Assembly: GCF_949628265.1 (NCBI RefSeq)
Contig: NC_088790.1
Location: forward strand, 16,868,545 to 16,932,544
DNA length: 64,000 bases
Origin: Cloeon dipterum
Taxonomy: Eukaryota; Arthropoda; Insecta; Ephemeroptera; Baetidae
Reading direction: 5' to 3'
A model generated the notes under the pieces. The model was not told the origin of the DNA. It did not search any database and saw nothing but the letters and a program-made list of their open reading frames with translations. Positions within the stretch are counted from its first letter, which is position 1, and each line of letters starts with the position of its first letter. This document shows positions 1 to 15,000 of the stretch, piece by piece. The position numbers and the translations under genes are program-made.

Positions 1-113
1 CGGTTTTATTGTGGAAAATATGAGATTGACCTTTCTAATAGCATTTTAATTTAATTTTTATTTTGCTTAAACCGTCTTTTAAACCATTGAATCTAATATA
101 ATCCTGATGGCAG

Positions 114-4056
<3,943 letters not shown>

Positions 4057-5848
4057 CCCCGCGCCACTCGATCACCCACGCGAGCCTTTATTTTTCTAAC
4101 GAATATCGAAAGCAAGCATTCCACCACCGCACCCCGTCACCAGCCACGTCGACTGACGCTGGCCATTGTTTCTTCTCGTTCCGCGTACTGCATGCGTTCG
4201 CTTCGATCAATCAAAAGTGTTTCTACACAACACACGTGCAGTTAGTTCCCCCTGTTGACATATTTTGAGAGAGCCCTTTTTTCGCGAGTATGAAAAACAA
4301 TAATTATTCATAGGATCACACACGGTATCATGTTAACTTGTTATTTCCTAATCGTCCATCCGACAGGGAGAGATTGTTCCAAAAATTTTGCTTTGAATCG
4401 CCAAATAATTCATATTGTGTATCGGCATAAGAGAAGAATGTTGTGTCGCTATTATTGGACAAATTATTTTTTCAACGGTAATTTTGAAAAATGTGAAGCG
4501 TTTCCACTGACACATTTCTTACTTTTTACTCAGGCACGTCATTGGTTCTAAAATCTGTCTCATGTCTACCAGTTTTCCATGAAAAAAGGTTGCAGGAAAT
4601 AACTTAATTTTAATTTGAAGGCAAAAATCGGTTTTTGTGTATAATTTTGGAGAGTATTAAAGTGTTCATATTTAATTTCCACCTCACATATGAAAACACT
4701 TTCCTTGCTTTTAATTTTAATCAAAATTTGCAATCCTAAAACATTATCTCTTCAATTTAAGCAAATCTGTGAGTAAATTGAGATCAATTTTAACTGCATT
4801 TTGAAATGTTTATCAAGTAAATGGAGAAATAATCAAAATTTAGTCACCATTTTTAAGTTTTTTACATCGATTCCTATCGCAAAATCAGGCGTATTTTCTA
4901 ATGAGCAGGTTTTTTTAAGTAAATCATAATGTATTTTCCTTTTTTTTGTCATTAATATACTGATGCTGCCTTAAGTTGCCTTAAACTCGTTTTGCTCTTT
5001 TTCAGTGCATTTTATTCTTATCTATTTAGATCTTAATGAGATCGAGCATGCATGCAATTTTATTTCCAACCACTACTAAATTGTGCCAGAACATAAACAA
5101 TCAAGTAAAAATTCGAACAAATCCATCCGCGGCTGACTCAACATTCTTTACTTGTTCCTTCTGTATAATTTGAATCCGCGAGTTAATGTAATCTCTGTCA
5201 TGTACAAAGGCGAGTGTTATGAATGGTGTATGTTTATGAATATGTTCTCAAATGCAAGCACATCTGAGCCCTTTTGTGAGGGTGGTGCCCACGAAATGTA
5301 CATTCAAAATGTAAGACCAGTGGAATAAATTGTAAGTAACACACATGTTCTTCACTATGGCTGTTTGTTTTTGACAGAATTTCATCTTCGAAGCACCTGG
5401 AAATCTTTCAGCCAGCGTCAATATATTTATTTTTTCGACAACTTGTTGAAGTTCCAAATACTAGTTTGAAAATAAAAATACCATGAATCATTCCAAAATG
5501 TTAAGTTAAAACTGTTGTATCAGCTCTAATTTGGCATAGTTTTACATTGCTTGTTGTACAGAGTTGGAATTTATATATTTGTATCAAATTCGCATTTTCT
5601 TTGCCAAATTAAAACCAATAAAACGCAAACAAATCATATTATTTATCTAGATACGCCAATCTTAAATTCTTGGTAACTATGCAACGATTGACGCAGGAAA
5701 ATTAAATTTTCATTAAATTTCACTGCGCAGTGCCATTTTCATTCGCCTAAAGCGAAACCGATGATGCCGTGAAATGCGTCAAAAGGATTAACTGCGTACG
5801 GCACGCTCTATCAACCACTTATCTTTTGATAATTAGCATTCCTAATCC
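4057..5848. other. Intergenic or MIER1 3' UTR, no gene seen
   Basis: AT-rich DNA between the MIER1 stop and the promoter of the chitinase-like gene. The short open frames here (for example 4330-4551 and 5248-5457) have no family resemblance and no splice support. The proximal part is presumably MIER1 3' UTR. Confidence 0.5.
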
Positions 5849-5885
5849 TTTATAAGCAAGCGAAACAAAATCAATATCATTAGTT
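5849..5885 (+). promoter_or_regulatory. Core promoter of the chitinase-like gene (TATA box and initiator)
   Basis: TTTATAAG at 5849-5856 is followed about 28 bp later by an arthropod-type initiator, TCATTAGT, at 5878-5885. The ATG of the chitinase-like gene is at 5907, giving a leader of only about 25 nt. Spacing and order fit a focused TATA/Inr promoter. The call is based on sequence only. Confidence 0.6.
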
Positions 5886-5906
5886 TTCCAACTGAACTGA
5901 ACCAAG

Positions 5907-7877
5907 ATGAAGTTGCTTAGTGTGGCTATCGCTCTGTCATCCTTACTGGGTAATTCTTGCTCTTAATTATTCAATTCTTTTTTAATTAATTATTTAATAT
6001 TTTAAAAATGTCAAGATATATTTTGCAGCTAGAATATATGTACTGAAATGTTTTGAAATTTAATTCATGAAACTTTTAAAGTGTACATCAGACATGATAA
6101 AAAAGCAGATCTATTTTCTTTTTACGTTTCTATTTTTATGATTGTGAATTTGTTTAAAAAATAAAACATATTGCGTGCAGCGATCAGCAGTTCAAAACTG
6201 GTGATTTGCCAATACAATTGCTGGGCACCGTTCAGGACGGATCCAGGCAATTTCACCGCCTCGATGATCGACCCTAAGCTCTGCACCCACGGCGTATACG
6301 AATTCGCAGCTTACAACCCTGAAACTGACGTGATCAGCCACTCCAATACGCACGACCTCGATTCGGAAGACGGCAAGCCTGGTAATCATATAGCTAAAAC
6401 CACAAATTAATGACATTAATTTTTTATTATAAAGTAGATCTCTTAAAAACAATTTAATATCAAGAAAAATATATTTTAATATACTGTAAATTATAGTTCA
6501 AATTTTATATTTCAATAATTCTGAGATCTTTTTTTATTTTAGGAGGATATAGGCAAATGGTCGAATTGAAACTTCAAAATCCCGATTTTGTGCCAATGCT
6601 TGGCATCGGCGGCGCTGGAGCCGGATCAAGAGCTTTTTCAGCCGTAAAGTTTTACGAGTTGATCTAAAAAAGCCTTTTAATCTCTTTTGGCTCTGCAGAT
6701 GGCCGCTGACCCTGCAAGGCGAGCAGCTTTTACGCAGAACGTGATAGACTATTTGAAAAAATTTAACTTTGAAGGTCTAGAATTCGACTGGGTGTCGCCC
6801 AATTATTTGGAAGACATGGTAAAAGTCATTTGATTTGTTTTTTTTTTTTGACTCGATATTTTATTATTTCTGCAGCTGAACTTTGGAACCCTTCTCACTG
6901 AGATGAGACTCAGATTCGACCAGGAGGGATTAGTTTTGAGTGCCAGTCTGCGTGCTGTTCCTTACGTGAATACTGGCTTATCAGTCGTGTCTGAGTGAGT
7001 ACAATTTTATCAATCTCTGCATTTAAAATGTCAAACTAGAAATGGGAAATTTTTGAAAATACAACAGTTTTAAAAAATTTCTTAGTAACTGAACTAATGA
7101 GATTTAAACAACCAAACCCCAGTGCTGTCCATTTTGTGGTGTTGATGACCTACGACTACAACGGCCCATGGTGGTTGGTGACCGCCAATTCCGCGCCTCT
7201 CTTTGGCTCATACAATTATTGCGTGGTATAATAATTCAATCTCACCTTCGATAACCGATGGCTTCCACAAAACTTAATTTTTCGCAGAATCACTCTGTAT
7301 TTGAGCATATTAAATATGGCGTGGACCAGGCAAAAATCGTAGTGAGCGTTCCAGCCTACGGAAGGTCCTACACCCTCGCCAATCCAGCGAGCAACAGTCT
7401 CGGATCGGTTGCATCTGCGCCCGGTGCCGCTGGTCCATACACCAGGATTTCCGGATGGCTGAGTTTTAATGAAGTAAATTTCTTCGTATTTTAATACACA
7501 AAATCAAAATATTGAATAATTAATTATAATTACTAAATTATGACTTCTGAGTTAAGTTTAAACAATTTAAATTACATATTAGCTCTCCGAAGACATCGCA
7601 AATTGGGTTACAGTCCGCGACCCTATCGCCCTAGTGCCGTACTCGTACAAAGGAGACCAGTGGGTGTCGCACGACGATGAAATCTCCACGAAAGCCAAGG
7701 TCTTGCTTGTCTTGTCGTCACAAACATCGCTCAACGAAATTAATCGATTCTGAAACTTTGTAGGTGGAGTACGTGAATAACCAAAATTTGGCCGGCGTCG
7801 CTGTGTGGTCGGTTGATGAGGACAATTTTTTCCAAGGCTTCACTCTGCTCAAGACCATCAATCAGTGGCTCAACTGA
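5907..7877 (+). CDS. GH18 chitinase-like protein, predicted inactive (chitolectin/IDGF type)
   Basis: Nine exons join in frame to 367 aa: 5907-5949, 6181-6381, 6543-6643, 6699-6818, 6876-6994, 7123-7225, 7288-7473, 7583-7699, 7764-7877. Residues 1-20 form a signal peptide (MKLLSVAIALSSLLG, then AISSS), so the product should be secreted. GH18 landmarks are LCTHGVYEFAAY near the N-terminus, the beta-strand-4 block at 140-147, VVLMTYDYNGPWW in the middle, and GVAVWSVDEDNF near the C-terminus. The catalytic signature DGxDxDWE reads EGLEFDWV here: two acidic positions are Glu instead of Asp, and the proton-donor Glu is Val (codon 6792-6794). Chitin cleavage is therefore not expected. A carbohydrate-binding or growth-factor role, as in imaginal disc growth factors, is inferred by analogy. 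Exact subfamily is open. Confidence 0.88.
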
Positions 7878-7963
7878 CGCTCCAAACCGTATTATTAATA
7901 GATTAGCAAAGCATTCGTTAACATATTAAAACTATTTTTGTAATGAAAGTGATAAATTAGTGA

Positions 7964-7969
7964 AATAAA
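7964..7969 (+). promoter_or_regulatory. Poly(A) signal of the chitinase-like gene
   Basis: AATAAA lies 87 nt after the TGA stop in otherwise AT-rich 3' UTR, a typical distance for a short insect 3' UTR. Confidence 0.6.
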
Positions 7970-8179
7970 TTTAATTGCTGTAAATACTGCCGGTGTTTAT
8001 TTGATTTCCCCATCGAATGTCTTTACAATTTTTTGAATTCCAAAAGTGCAATGTCCCCTGTCGAGAATTTCGTCAATCTCCTTTGAACTCGGCGCTGTAA
8101 TGATCACTGCTATTGGTCTAGATTTGCGATCAGAGCGAATACCAATCGATTGAAGATGGTGCCAAAAGAGTGATAAAAT

Positions 8180-8465
8180 TTGTCCCGCGCGCGCCCTCCT
8201 CCCCCTGCGATGCTGCCGACGACCGCGGCGCTCTTTCAATCTAATAATAAACGGGCAGAGCCGCGAGCTAGTGATTTGGAGGGCGATTCTTCTTCTCGAC
8301 TTGGTTTTCTTCTCGCCGGGCCCGATTCGAGTCAGTTTGTTTCAAAACACGAGGCGGCGCATACATTCGCTTCCGCCCAGCAGCAAGCCGAACAGGAGCG
8401 CCTTCGGCAACTACGGGAGCGGCGGCTGTCTCGCGTTTTTCGGAGCTGATTAACGTCAACAAATT
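8180..8465 (+). other. Possible promoter and non-coding first exon of the synaptopodin-like gene
   Basis: A GC-rich island in AT-rich surroundings ends at 8465 with a strong donor (GTAAGT at 8466-8471). It contains an initiator-like TCAGTTTG at about 8330. Its open frames look like chance in GC-rich DNA. A 5' UTR exon spliced to the acceptor before 12062 is plausible but unproven. It could also belong to another transcript or none. Confidence 0.3.
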
Positions 8466-11400
8466 GTAAGTCTTTTTATTTTTTCTCGCTTGCTCTACCG
8501 ACGACTGTTAGTCACCGCGATTGATGAGCGCGGCTCAAATGCGATTATTTCACCCCGTAATAAAAGCTTTGTTTTTGCGATCACAGACAAGATAGGATTC
8601 GATCTATTTACAAAAACTGTTTGTTTAAATTAGAGGCAGATTCCTCGTTGCATAGTGAGCTGCTTGTAATTTCAACTTAAAAACCTCGGGTGCATCTGCC
8701 TTTGTAGGCAAATACGGCAAATACCAACAACGATGGATTTCATATTTATTTTCCATATTTAAATTATTTTTGGCACCACTTTTGAACATTTTGGCAATAG
8801 GATTTTTCTGTATAAATTAAGTTAACTTTGTCGTTATTTACGTGTCAAATGACAACAACATCAAGTTGTTTTAAAAATGATGTAATTTTCTTCAGGTATT
8901 CTGTTATATCCCAAATATCTACTCAGGTATTTCATGAATGTGAGCACGCAGAGAGTGCGAAGTATGAAATAAATTAGTCTATCTCTAGCAGTCAAACTGA
9001 GCAGTTCTTTCCTTTCTCCTTCCCGGCCACCCCGCAACAACAAAGTTTTTCAAAATGATAAAAAAAAGTTTGAGAATAATTCAGATGCTTTTTAAGCACA
9101 AAAATATTTTGAATCAAACTCCTTCCATTGATTAAATTTAATATGAACATATGGCGTGTTTAAGTCCTCATTTATTCACTCATCCGATATCATAAAAGTT
9201 GATTTATTAAATCTATTTTCGTTAATGGAGCGTCAAATGACGGAACTTTGAAAGATGCTTACGCTTGGAAATAAATTGCCTAATTCGTCTTCTCAAGCGG
9301 GGAAACGCCATACTCTTCAGTTTCACAAGTGGTGTTAATTTATAATAGCTCCACTTCAGATACCACCTACATAGACAAAATATTGAGCTATAATAATTAA
9401 ACAAATAATGAACATGCGTAGCTTGAAAAATATTTTAACGCGTATCCCAAATGTGGTTTATAAATATTGTAATAGAAAAAGGCAATATAAATCACAAAAA
9501 ATCAGAGATATATATTAAAAAAATAATATTTTTAATGGGTATATTTTCTGTTTGTTAAAGTTGGCTCGCATTGTTAAGGCACTCTCAGGAGTGTCAAAGC
9601 AATGGGAGGTATTTGAGCAATTCGGAGTTCTAATACTGGCTACCCAATGTCAGAGATGGCAAAAAGTGGTTAGTTTAGTGACTCGATGAAATGCTCAAAT
9701 TACTCAACGGGCTGGGAGGCACACCGGCGCCGACTCGCTACTTGCTGGTTTGCACCTTTCCAGCATGCGTGATTTGGTTTCACGGGACGAATGTCTAGCG
9801 TTTCAATGCAGTCCTCTCGGTGCGGAGGCAAGTGGCCCTTGAGTGGGCTGGGTCCCTGTGCGGCCTGGTGCGCGCATGTTATCCGTTCGCGGTGTTATTG
9901 GGACCCGGGTTTCAGCATTCGTGCTAGTGCAGTGCGCGCCCTTCCCGGTCCTCCGGTCCTCGGACAGGGATAAAAAGAACCAAAAAAAGGACTCCAATAT
10001 TTTGTGAAAGGACGAAGATTTTAATAAATATGCACGCATGCTTGCAATAAATGCCGTTCATATAGTAAATTTCAATATTTCCACTAAAAAGGCTTTGAAT
10101 ATTATTCAAGATGGCCTAATAATAACAAAATTTCAAAGAAAAATTAAAGAAGAAGGTGGAAAATGAAAAGAATAGTTTGCCAATTTGCCACAAGAACAAG
10201 GGGGAAATTAGTAAATTGGACTTCTGATTTTTTTAAACTAATGCGGTGCAACTGTCTTGGATTTTTAAAAGGTTTTGTTATAAGTTGTATTTTGGTTTCG
10301 AGCAAGTTTGGGGCAAAGTTGCCCTGATGGCCCATAGAAAAAACAAAGTTAAACCTTTATGAGTTTAAAATATTTCTAGTGCCTTAAACCTCAATATTAA
10401 AAACCAGCTACACAACAAAACTTGATTTTTATTTTCAAGAAATATTTGTTGTTAGAAGACTTGTTTTTTATTCTTTGCCAAGTTTTCAAGCATATTTTAT
10501 GCTTTCCAAAAATATTATTTCGATTTGAATTTGACAGCTTCAATTATTCAATTTATCGGTTGAACAGTATTGCTGGTGGTTCAAGAGTCGATGCAGAACT
10601 TGGGGGCGTTCTCTGTCTCGTCTGCTTTTATTTTTTGTCGTCAAGTTGCGTCCGAGCCAACAAGGCGATCATCAGGCCCAAACATCATTTGCTTTTGGCC
10701 GCCGCCAGCAATTGTTAAAAGCTCATTCTCGCTAGCGCGCACTCATTCGGCAGCTTGGACGACGAGAAAAGATATCGGGGATTCCCGAGCGCGCAGCTCT
10801 CTGCCGGGCGAAAATGAAAATCAAGCCAGTGGGACGCTAAATTATAAATACGTGTGGCTTGGAGAAATACACACTCGGTGTAAACACTGGCCAGCTTGTT
10901 TTGCTTTGGGTGCGAAAGAGACGCGGCGCGTGTGTAAGCTTGGCGAATTTATCGGACTTTTGCAACGACGGAAACTGTTTTAGGTTTAATAACTAATTTA
11001 CATCGGTAGTAAAAACAAAGGAATTTAGAACAGTTGAGACACAGTGAAGAAAACACCAATGAAACCAAAACTGCTTCCTAAATATACTGGGAAAAAATTA
11101 AACAGTCAGAGCATTGAGCGAATGGCCTGCGCTTTGAAGAAGAACGATATCTGCAGAACTATATGCCTTAAGTGAATTTAAAATTTGTTAGTTAAGAAAT
11201 GGTTATAAATTGATGAAGAAATTTCGATCAAATGTTATAGTTATAAGTTCGGTTTTTTAATCGTTTTATAAGCGAGTAATTATCTTAAAAATTTTACCCA
11301 AAATTTTACTGTTCTTTTTAAGAAGATTTTATTTGTTTAAAAGAATGGAGTATTTTGGATATCTTCCTATTGAAAATTTAATTTTCCTACCGGCAAATAC

Positions 11401-12061
11401 AGCAGTTTACTGCCATCCCTGGCCATCCCATTTGTTAAAGTTTTATTTCTTGAAAGCCAAAAGCGATAACAATTCAGGAAAAGTGGCAAAATTAACAAAA
11501 ATTACAAATTTGGTTCCCTTTCCTTTTCCAAATAAAGAGGAAAATTTTCTTACTCGGCGGGCCGGAAACATGGAAACTCGAAACGAAAAATTGCAGCTGA
11601 ATGCGAGAACAATAGAGGCCACGCCGGGATCAAAAACAGGTGCGCGTGTTGAGTTTCCTTCGTCGCTTGGTGCTGTGCCAAGTCCCGCCCGCAGACTGCC
11701 CCCACCGCCCCCTCGGCGCCCCCTCCAACCCCTCCGGCCTGAAATAGCTCCTGGGCCGACCGGGAGCGAAAATGCTCACCTCGAATTGCCGACCAGCCCT
11801 TTGATCACTCCAGCGCAAAAGGTAGCTGCTACTGAAAATCAGATTCTCCCTCGGCCCTTTTTTACGAATTTCCCAACTGCAATTCTCACAATTAGCCATG
11901 TCCGTTTGTCGCCCTTCGTTGTGCAATGCGTCACTTTCGCATTCCCTGGCATAAGCGGAATATGCAATGTGCAGCACCGGCATGTTTCGCTGGTTGCATA
12001 CCACGCGTGTCTTGCAGGCGTACGTGGAGTGAGTTTAATGGCCCGTGTGACTCTGTTGCAG
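8466..12061. other. Non-coding stretch upstream of the first coding exon
   Basis: No exon with family support was found. It holds repeat copy B (9560-9990) and a second GC-rich island at about 10.6-10.9 kb with TATAAATA at 10843-10850, which might be another promoter. GC-rich DNA at 11.56-12.06 kb keeps a long open frame (11333-12298) running into the first coding exon. An acceptor CAG immediately before 12062 suggests that most of this frame is intron. Confidence 0.4.
9560..9990 (+). repeat. Dispersed repeat family, copy B (longest)
   Basis: This copy shares its left part with copy A (3041-3375) and its right part with copy C (59782-59990, opposite strand). The right part is GC-rich. Shared blocks are GCGGAGGCAAGTGGCCCTT, TTATTGGGACCCGGGTTTCA and CAGTGCGCGCCCTTCCCGGT. 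The 3' end is GGACAGGGATAAAAAGAACC followed by an A-run, also seen in copy C. A defined A-rich 3' end and no coding capacity fit a SINE-like element. Confidence 0.65.
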
Positions 12062-12067
12062 AACAAC

Positions 12068-15000
12068 ATGGAAGTCTCACTGACGAGCGCAGGCGAGGGC
12101 AAGGTTGTTGCCCACGAAGAGTCCTCTTCCTCCGAAGCGTCCTCCGCGTCAAAGGTAAGAGCAAAATTCATCCTGATCAATTTCATTTCTATTTCTGCAT
12201 TGAATAAAAATAAAAAATGTGATTTTTTTAACATTATAAATAGTATATTGACTACTATTGACAGAGAGTTTAATTGTTTGCCATTTTCATCATTTTAATT
12301 TAATTTGAAAGTTGGTTTTAATTCAACAACAAAATTATTATTGAATTTAAAAAAAATGAAGTGCAAAAACAAATAATAATTTTTTTGGCTCCTTTGCTAA
12401 GCAGGGTGTATCTAATTAAATTATAAAATCCTCTCTTAAAACATTGCTTTTTGTGGTAATTCAGGTGGTTGAGGAGCATGGCGTGAAAACTAAAATTCAG
12501 GAGAGCTCCCAGAAGGAAGAGCACTCGCTGATGGAGCAGCGCGTGTCCGAGAACGTGTCCTCGTCGACCAAAATGTCTGTGCAGAGTTTCTCGTCGGTCA
12601 GCCAGAGCGTGTCGTCGTCCACGTCGATCAGCTCGTCTAGCACGACCTCGTCGTCCATCCAGATGTCCGAGGAGGCCGCGAAATTGCTCCAGTCCGCCGA
12701 GGAGCAGGTAAAGAGCATCTTGTTTTGAGAGCGGCCTAGGCACTTATTTTCCTCAATCATTGGTGTGCTTTTTAAAATTGTGCATTTCTTTCTTCCTGCT
12801 CTTTCTCCTTTTTTTCACGTAGATGACGCAGTTGTGGGCTTTTTAGGTTGATTAACCGATGATTCTATTCATTACTAAACATTTTTCAAAAGACATTTTT
12901 TGCAATAGCAAGTTGTCGCTCTTGCGAATGTGATCGTCTGTTCTTCTGGTTCTGTACTTTCTATTTGACAAAATAAATATTTTCAAAAATTGATACCAAA
13001 TTTAATATTTTGCTGTCCACCCAACCGCCGACTATTGTTAGAGGGAAAGACCGTGACTCACGAGGAGGAAATTTACAGTACTCCAGCCAAAAGCTGCAGA
13101 CATGCTGGGTAAACAGATTTTAACACATGCAAAGCGAACGCACTCTCTCTCCGGCAAAATTAATTAAACGGATGGGCGGGCGTTGTGTTCACAGATGAGT
13201 GTGGCGCGCCCGAAATAGCAGCGCATAAAATATAGCCGAAAGAATACACACGCACGCACCCCTTGCTTTTCTTTCTTTCTATCTTTCCTCTGTCTCTGCT
13301 AGATCGTGGGGCTCTGTTCGCTAATTCGCGCTCGCTCATTGTTGCAGAAAAAGGCCAGGGAGGCGCCACTAGACAACAATGGCAACCAAGTTGACCAACA
13401 GAAACAGACAAACGTGAGTCATTCTGATTAGCGAGAGAATATTCCCGGCTGGATTCATCATCTAACAGAAAATACCGTATTTCTATGTGAGCGGGCAGAC
13501 AAGGATAATTGGCTTTGGCGCCTGAACGCTTTCAAGTAGAAATAGAGTTTGAAGTTCAAAGCGTCGCAATCAGCAATATAAACACGTTCTCTTGGAAAGC
13601 CAGTTTAGACATGAGGACACAAGTACAATTTTGTAGCTATTTTAATGAGACAATTTGGCTGAAAGTCGTGCATTTCTTCACAAAACACTAACTTTCCACA
13701 ACAACTACAACACAAAGTTTAATTATATTTGAAACATACAGCTAATACATTTTTAGCAGAAGAAATCCCTTTTAATCTATAATTATTATATATGCAACAG
13801 CAATAAAAAGATTATTTAAATATGGCTCTATAGATGCGACTAAAAGTGTATAGCTATCGTTGATTTAATATTACGAAAAATCCGATGGAATATTATTCAT
13901 TTGTTATTTCTTTTATTCATTCATGTGAATCACTCTCATTGGGAGTCTATTTAGATTGTTCTAATTTCGATCGAGTTAAAATTTCAACTATGAAAAAATT
14001 GGGATATAATATTGGTATTTAATTTAGAAAACTTGTTATAAAATGGCTAACAAAAAATGAATGGGTGGCAACAAAATTTCAAAATAAAATACTATAACAC
14101 GCTCTCGCACTGCATAGAAGTTGTTTCGACTTTTTACCCCTTCAGGCCTCATCAGGTGCACTTACAAAACAAAATTCATGCCACAATATCAAAGATCATT
14201 GAAAACGTCCACCCACACTCATCTCTGAGTGCAAACGAAAAGAGAAACGAGCTACGGAATTCTTGGAAACTCCACAACTCGCATCTACCTGTGAGGAAAA
14301 TACGGAAAATACCCTCTTACAGCAATTCAACTAAGTCTTCCATTCCTTGTTATTCACCTTTGGGAGAATGATAAAAACAATTTTATAAATTGATATTTTG
14401 TATCAAAAGTACATCAAATTCACTATTAATCAGCCAGTCGGTCTCCATGTGCAAATGACCGGATTTGTTATTTCTACAGTTGATTCTTTTAATTTTGTGA
14501 ATACAAACAAAAATTCGTTGGTGGTATATACATGATTAATTTTAGGATTTAATTAGTATTTCCGCTTTAATTCAACCTCATATTACCGTAGTGATGCCAA
14601 ACAGTTCGCTTTTCAAGAGATATATTGTATTATTGCTACATTTAATTTAAAATGGAGAAAAATATAATTTGATATTCATCTCTCTATGTTCACATTTTAA
14701 TATTCTATGTGCAATAATGTGATTTTTCTCTTAACAATCACCCCTCTTCCAGGGCGCCGAGTGCAACGGTGTGCAGGAAATTCAACAAGAGAGCATAAGA
14801 AACACATTGCACGAAATCATCAATGAAATAGAAACAGAAACGTCCAGAGAGGGAAATAAGGAAAACCAACAAACACAGGTGCCTTTTATTTATAAATTTA
14901 TCAAAGAAAGAGGATTACTCTAAAGACTTTTACATATAGGGTCAGCAGAATGGTGGAACGACACAAACAAACGAGCAGCAACCAAATGTAAGTCGAATAT

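Noticed and set aside
11333..12298. 321-codon plus-strand open frame
   Set aside because: Only its end overlaps a supported exon. Upstream it is Pro/Arg-rich through GC-rich DNA, has no domain, and a good acceptor CAG sits right before 12062.
14057..14371. 104-codon frame between two synaptopodin-like exons, with a possible acceptor
   Set aside because: Phase does not fit a join to neighbours, it ends in a stop, and it shows no family resemblance. An alternative terminal exon cannot be excluded.
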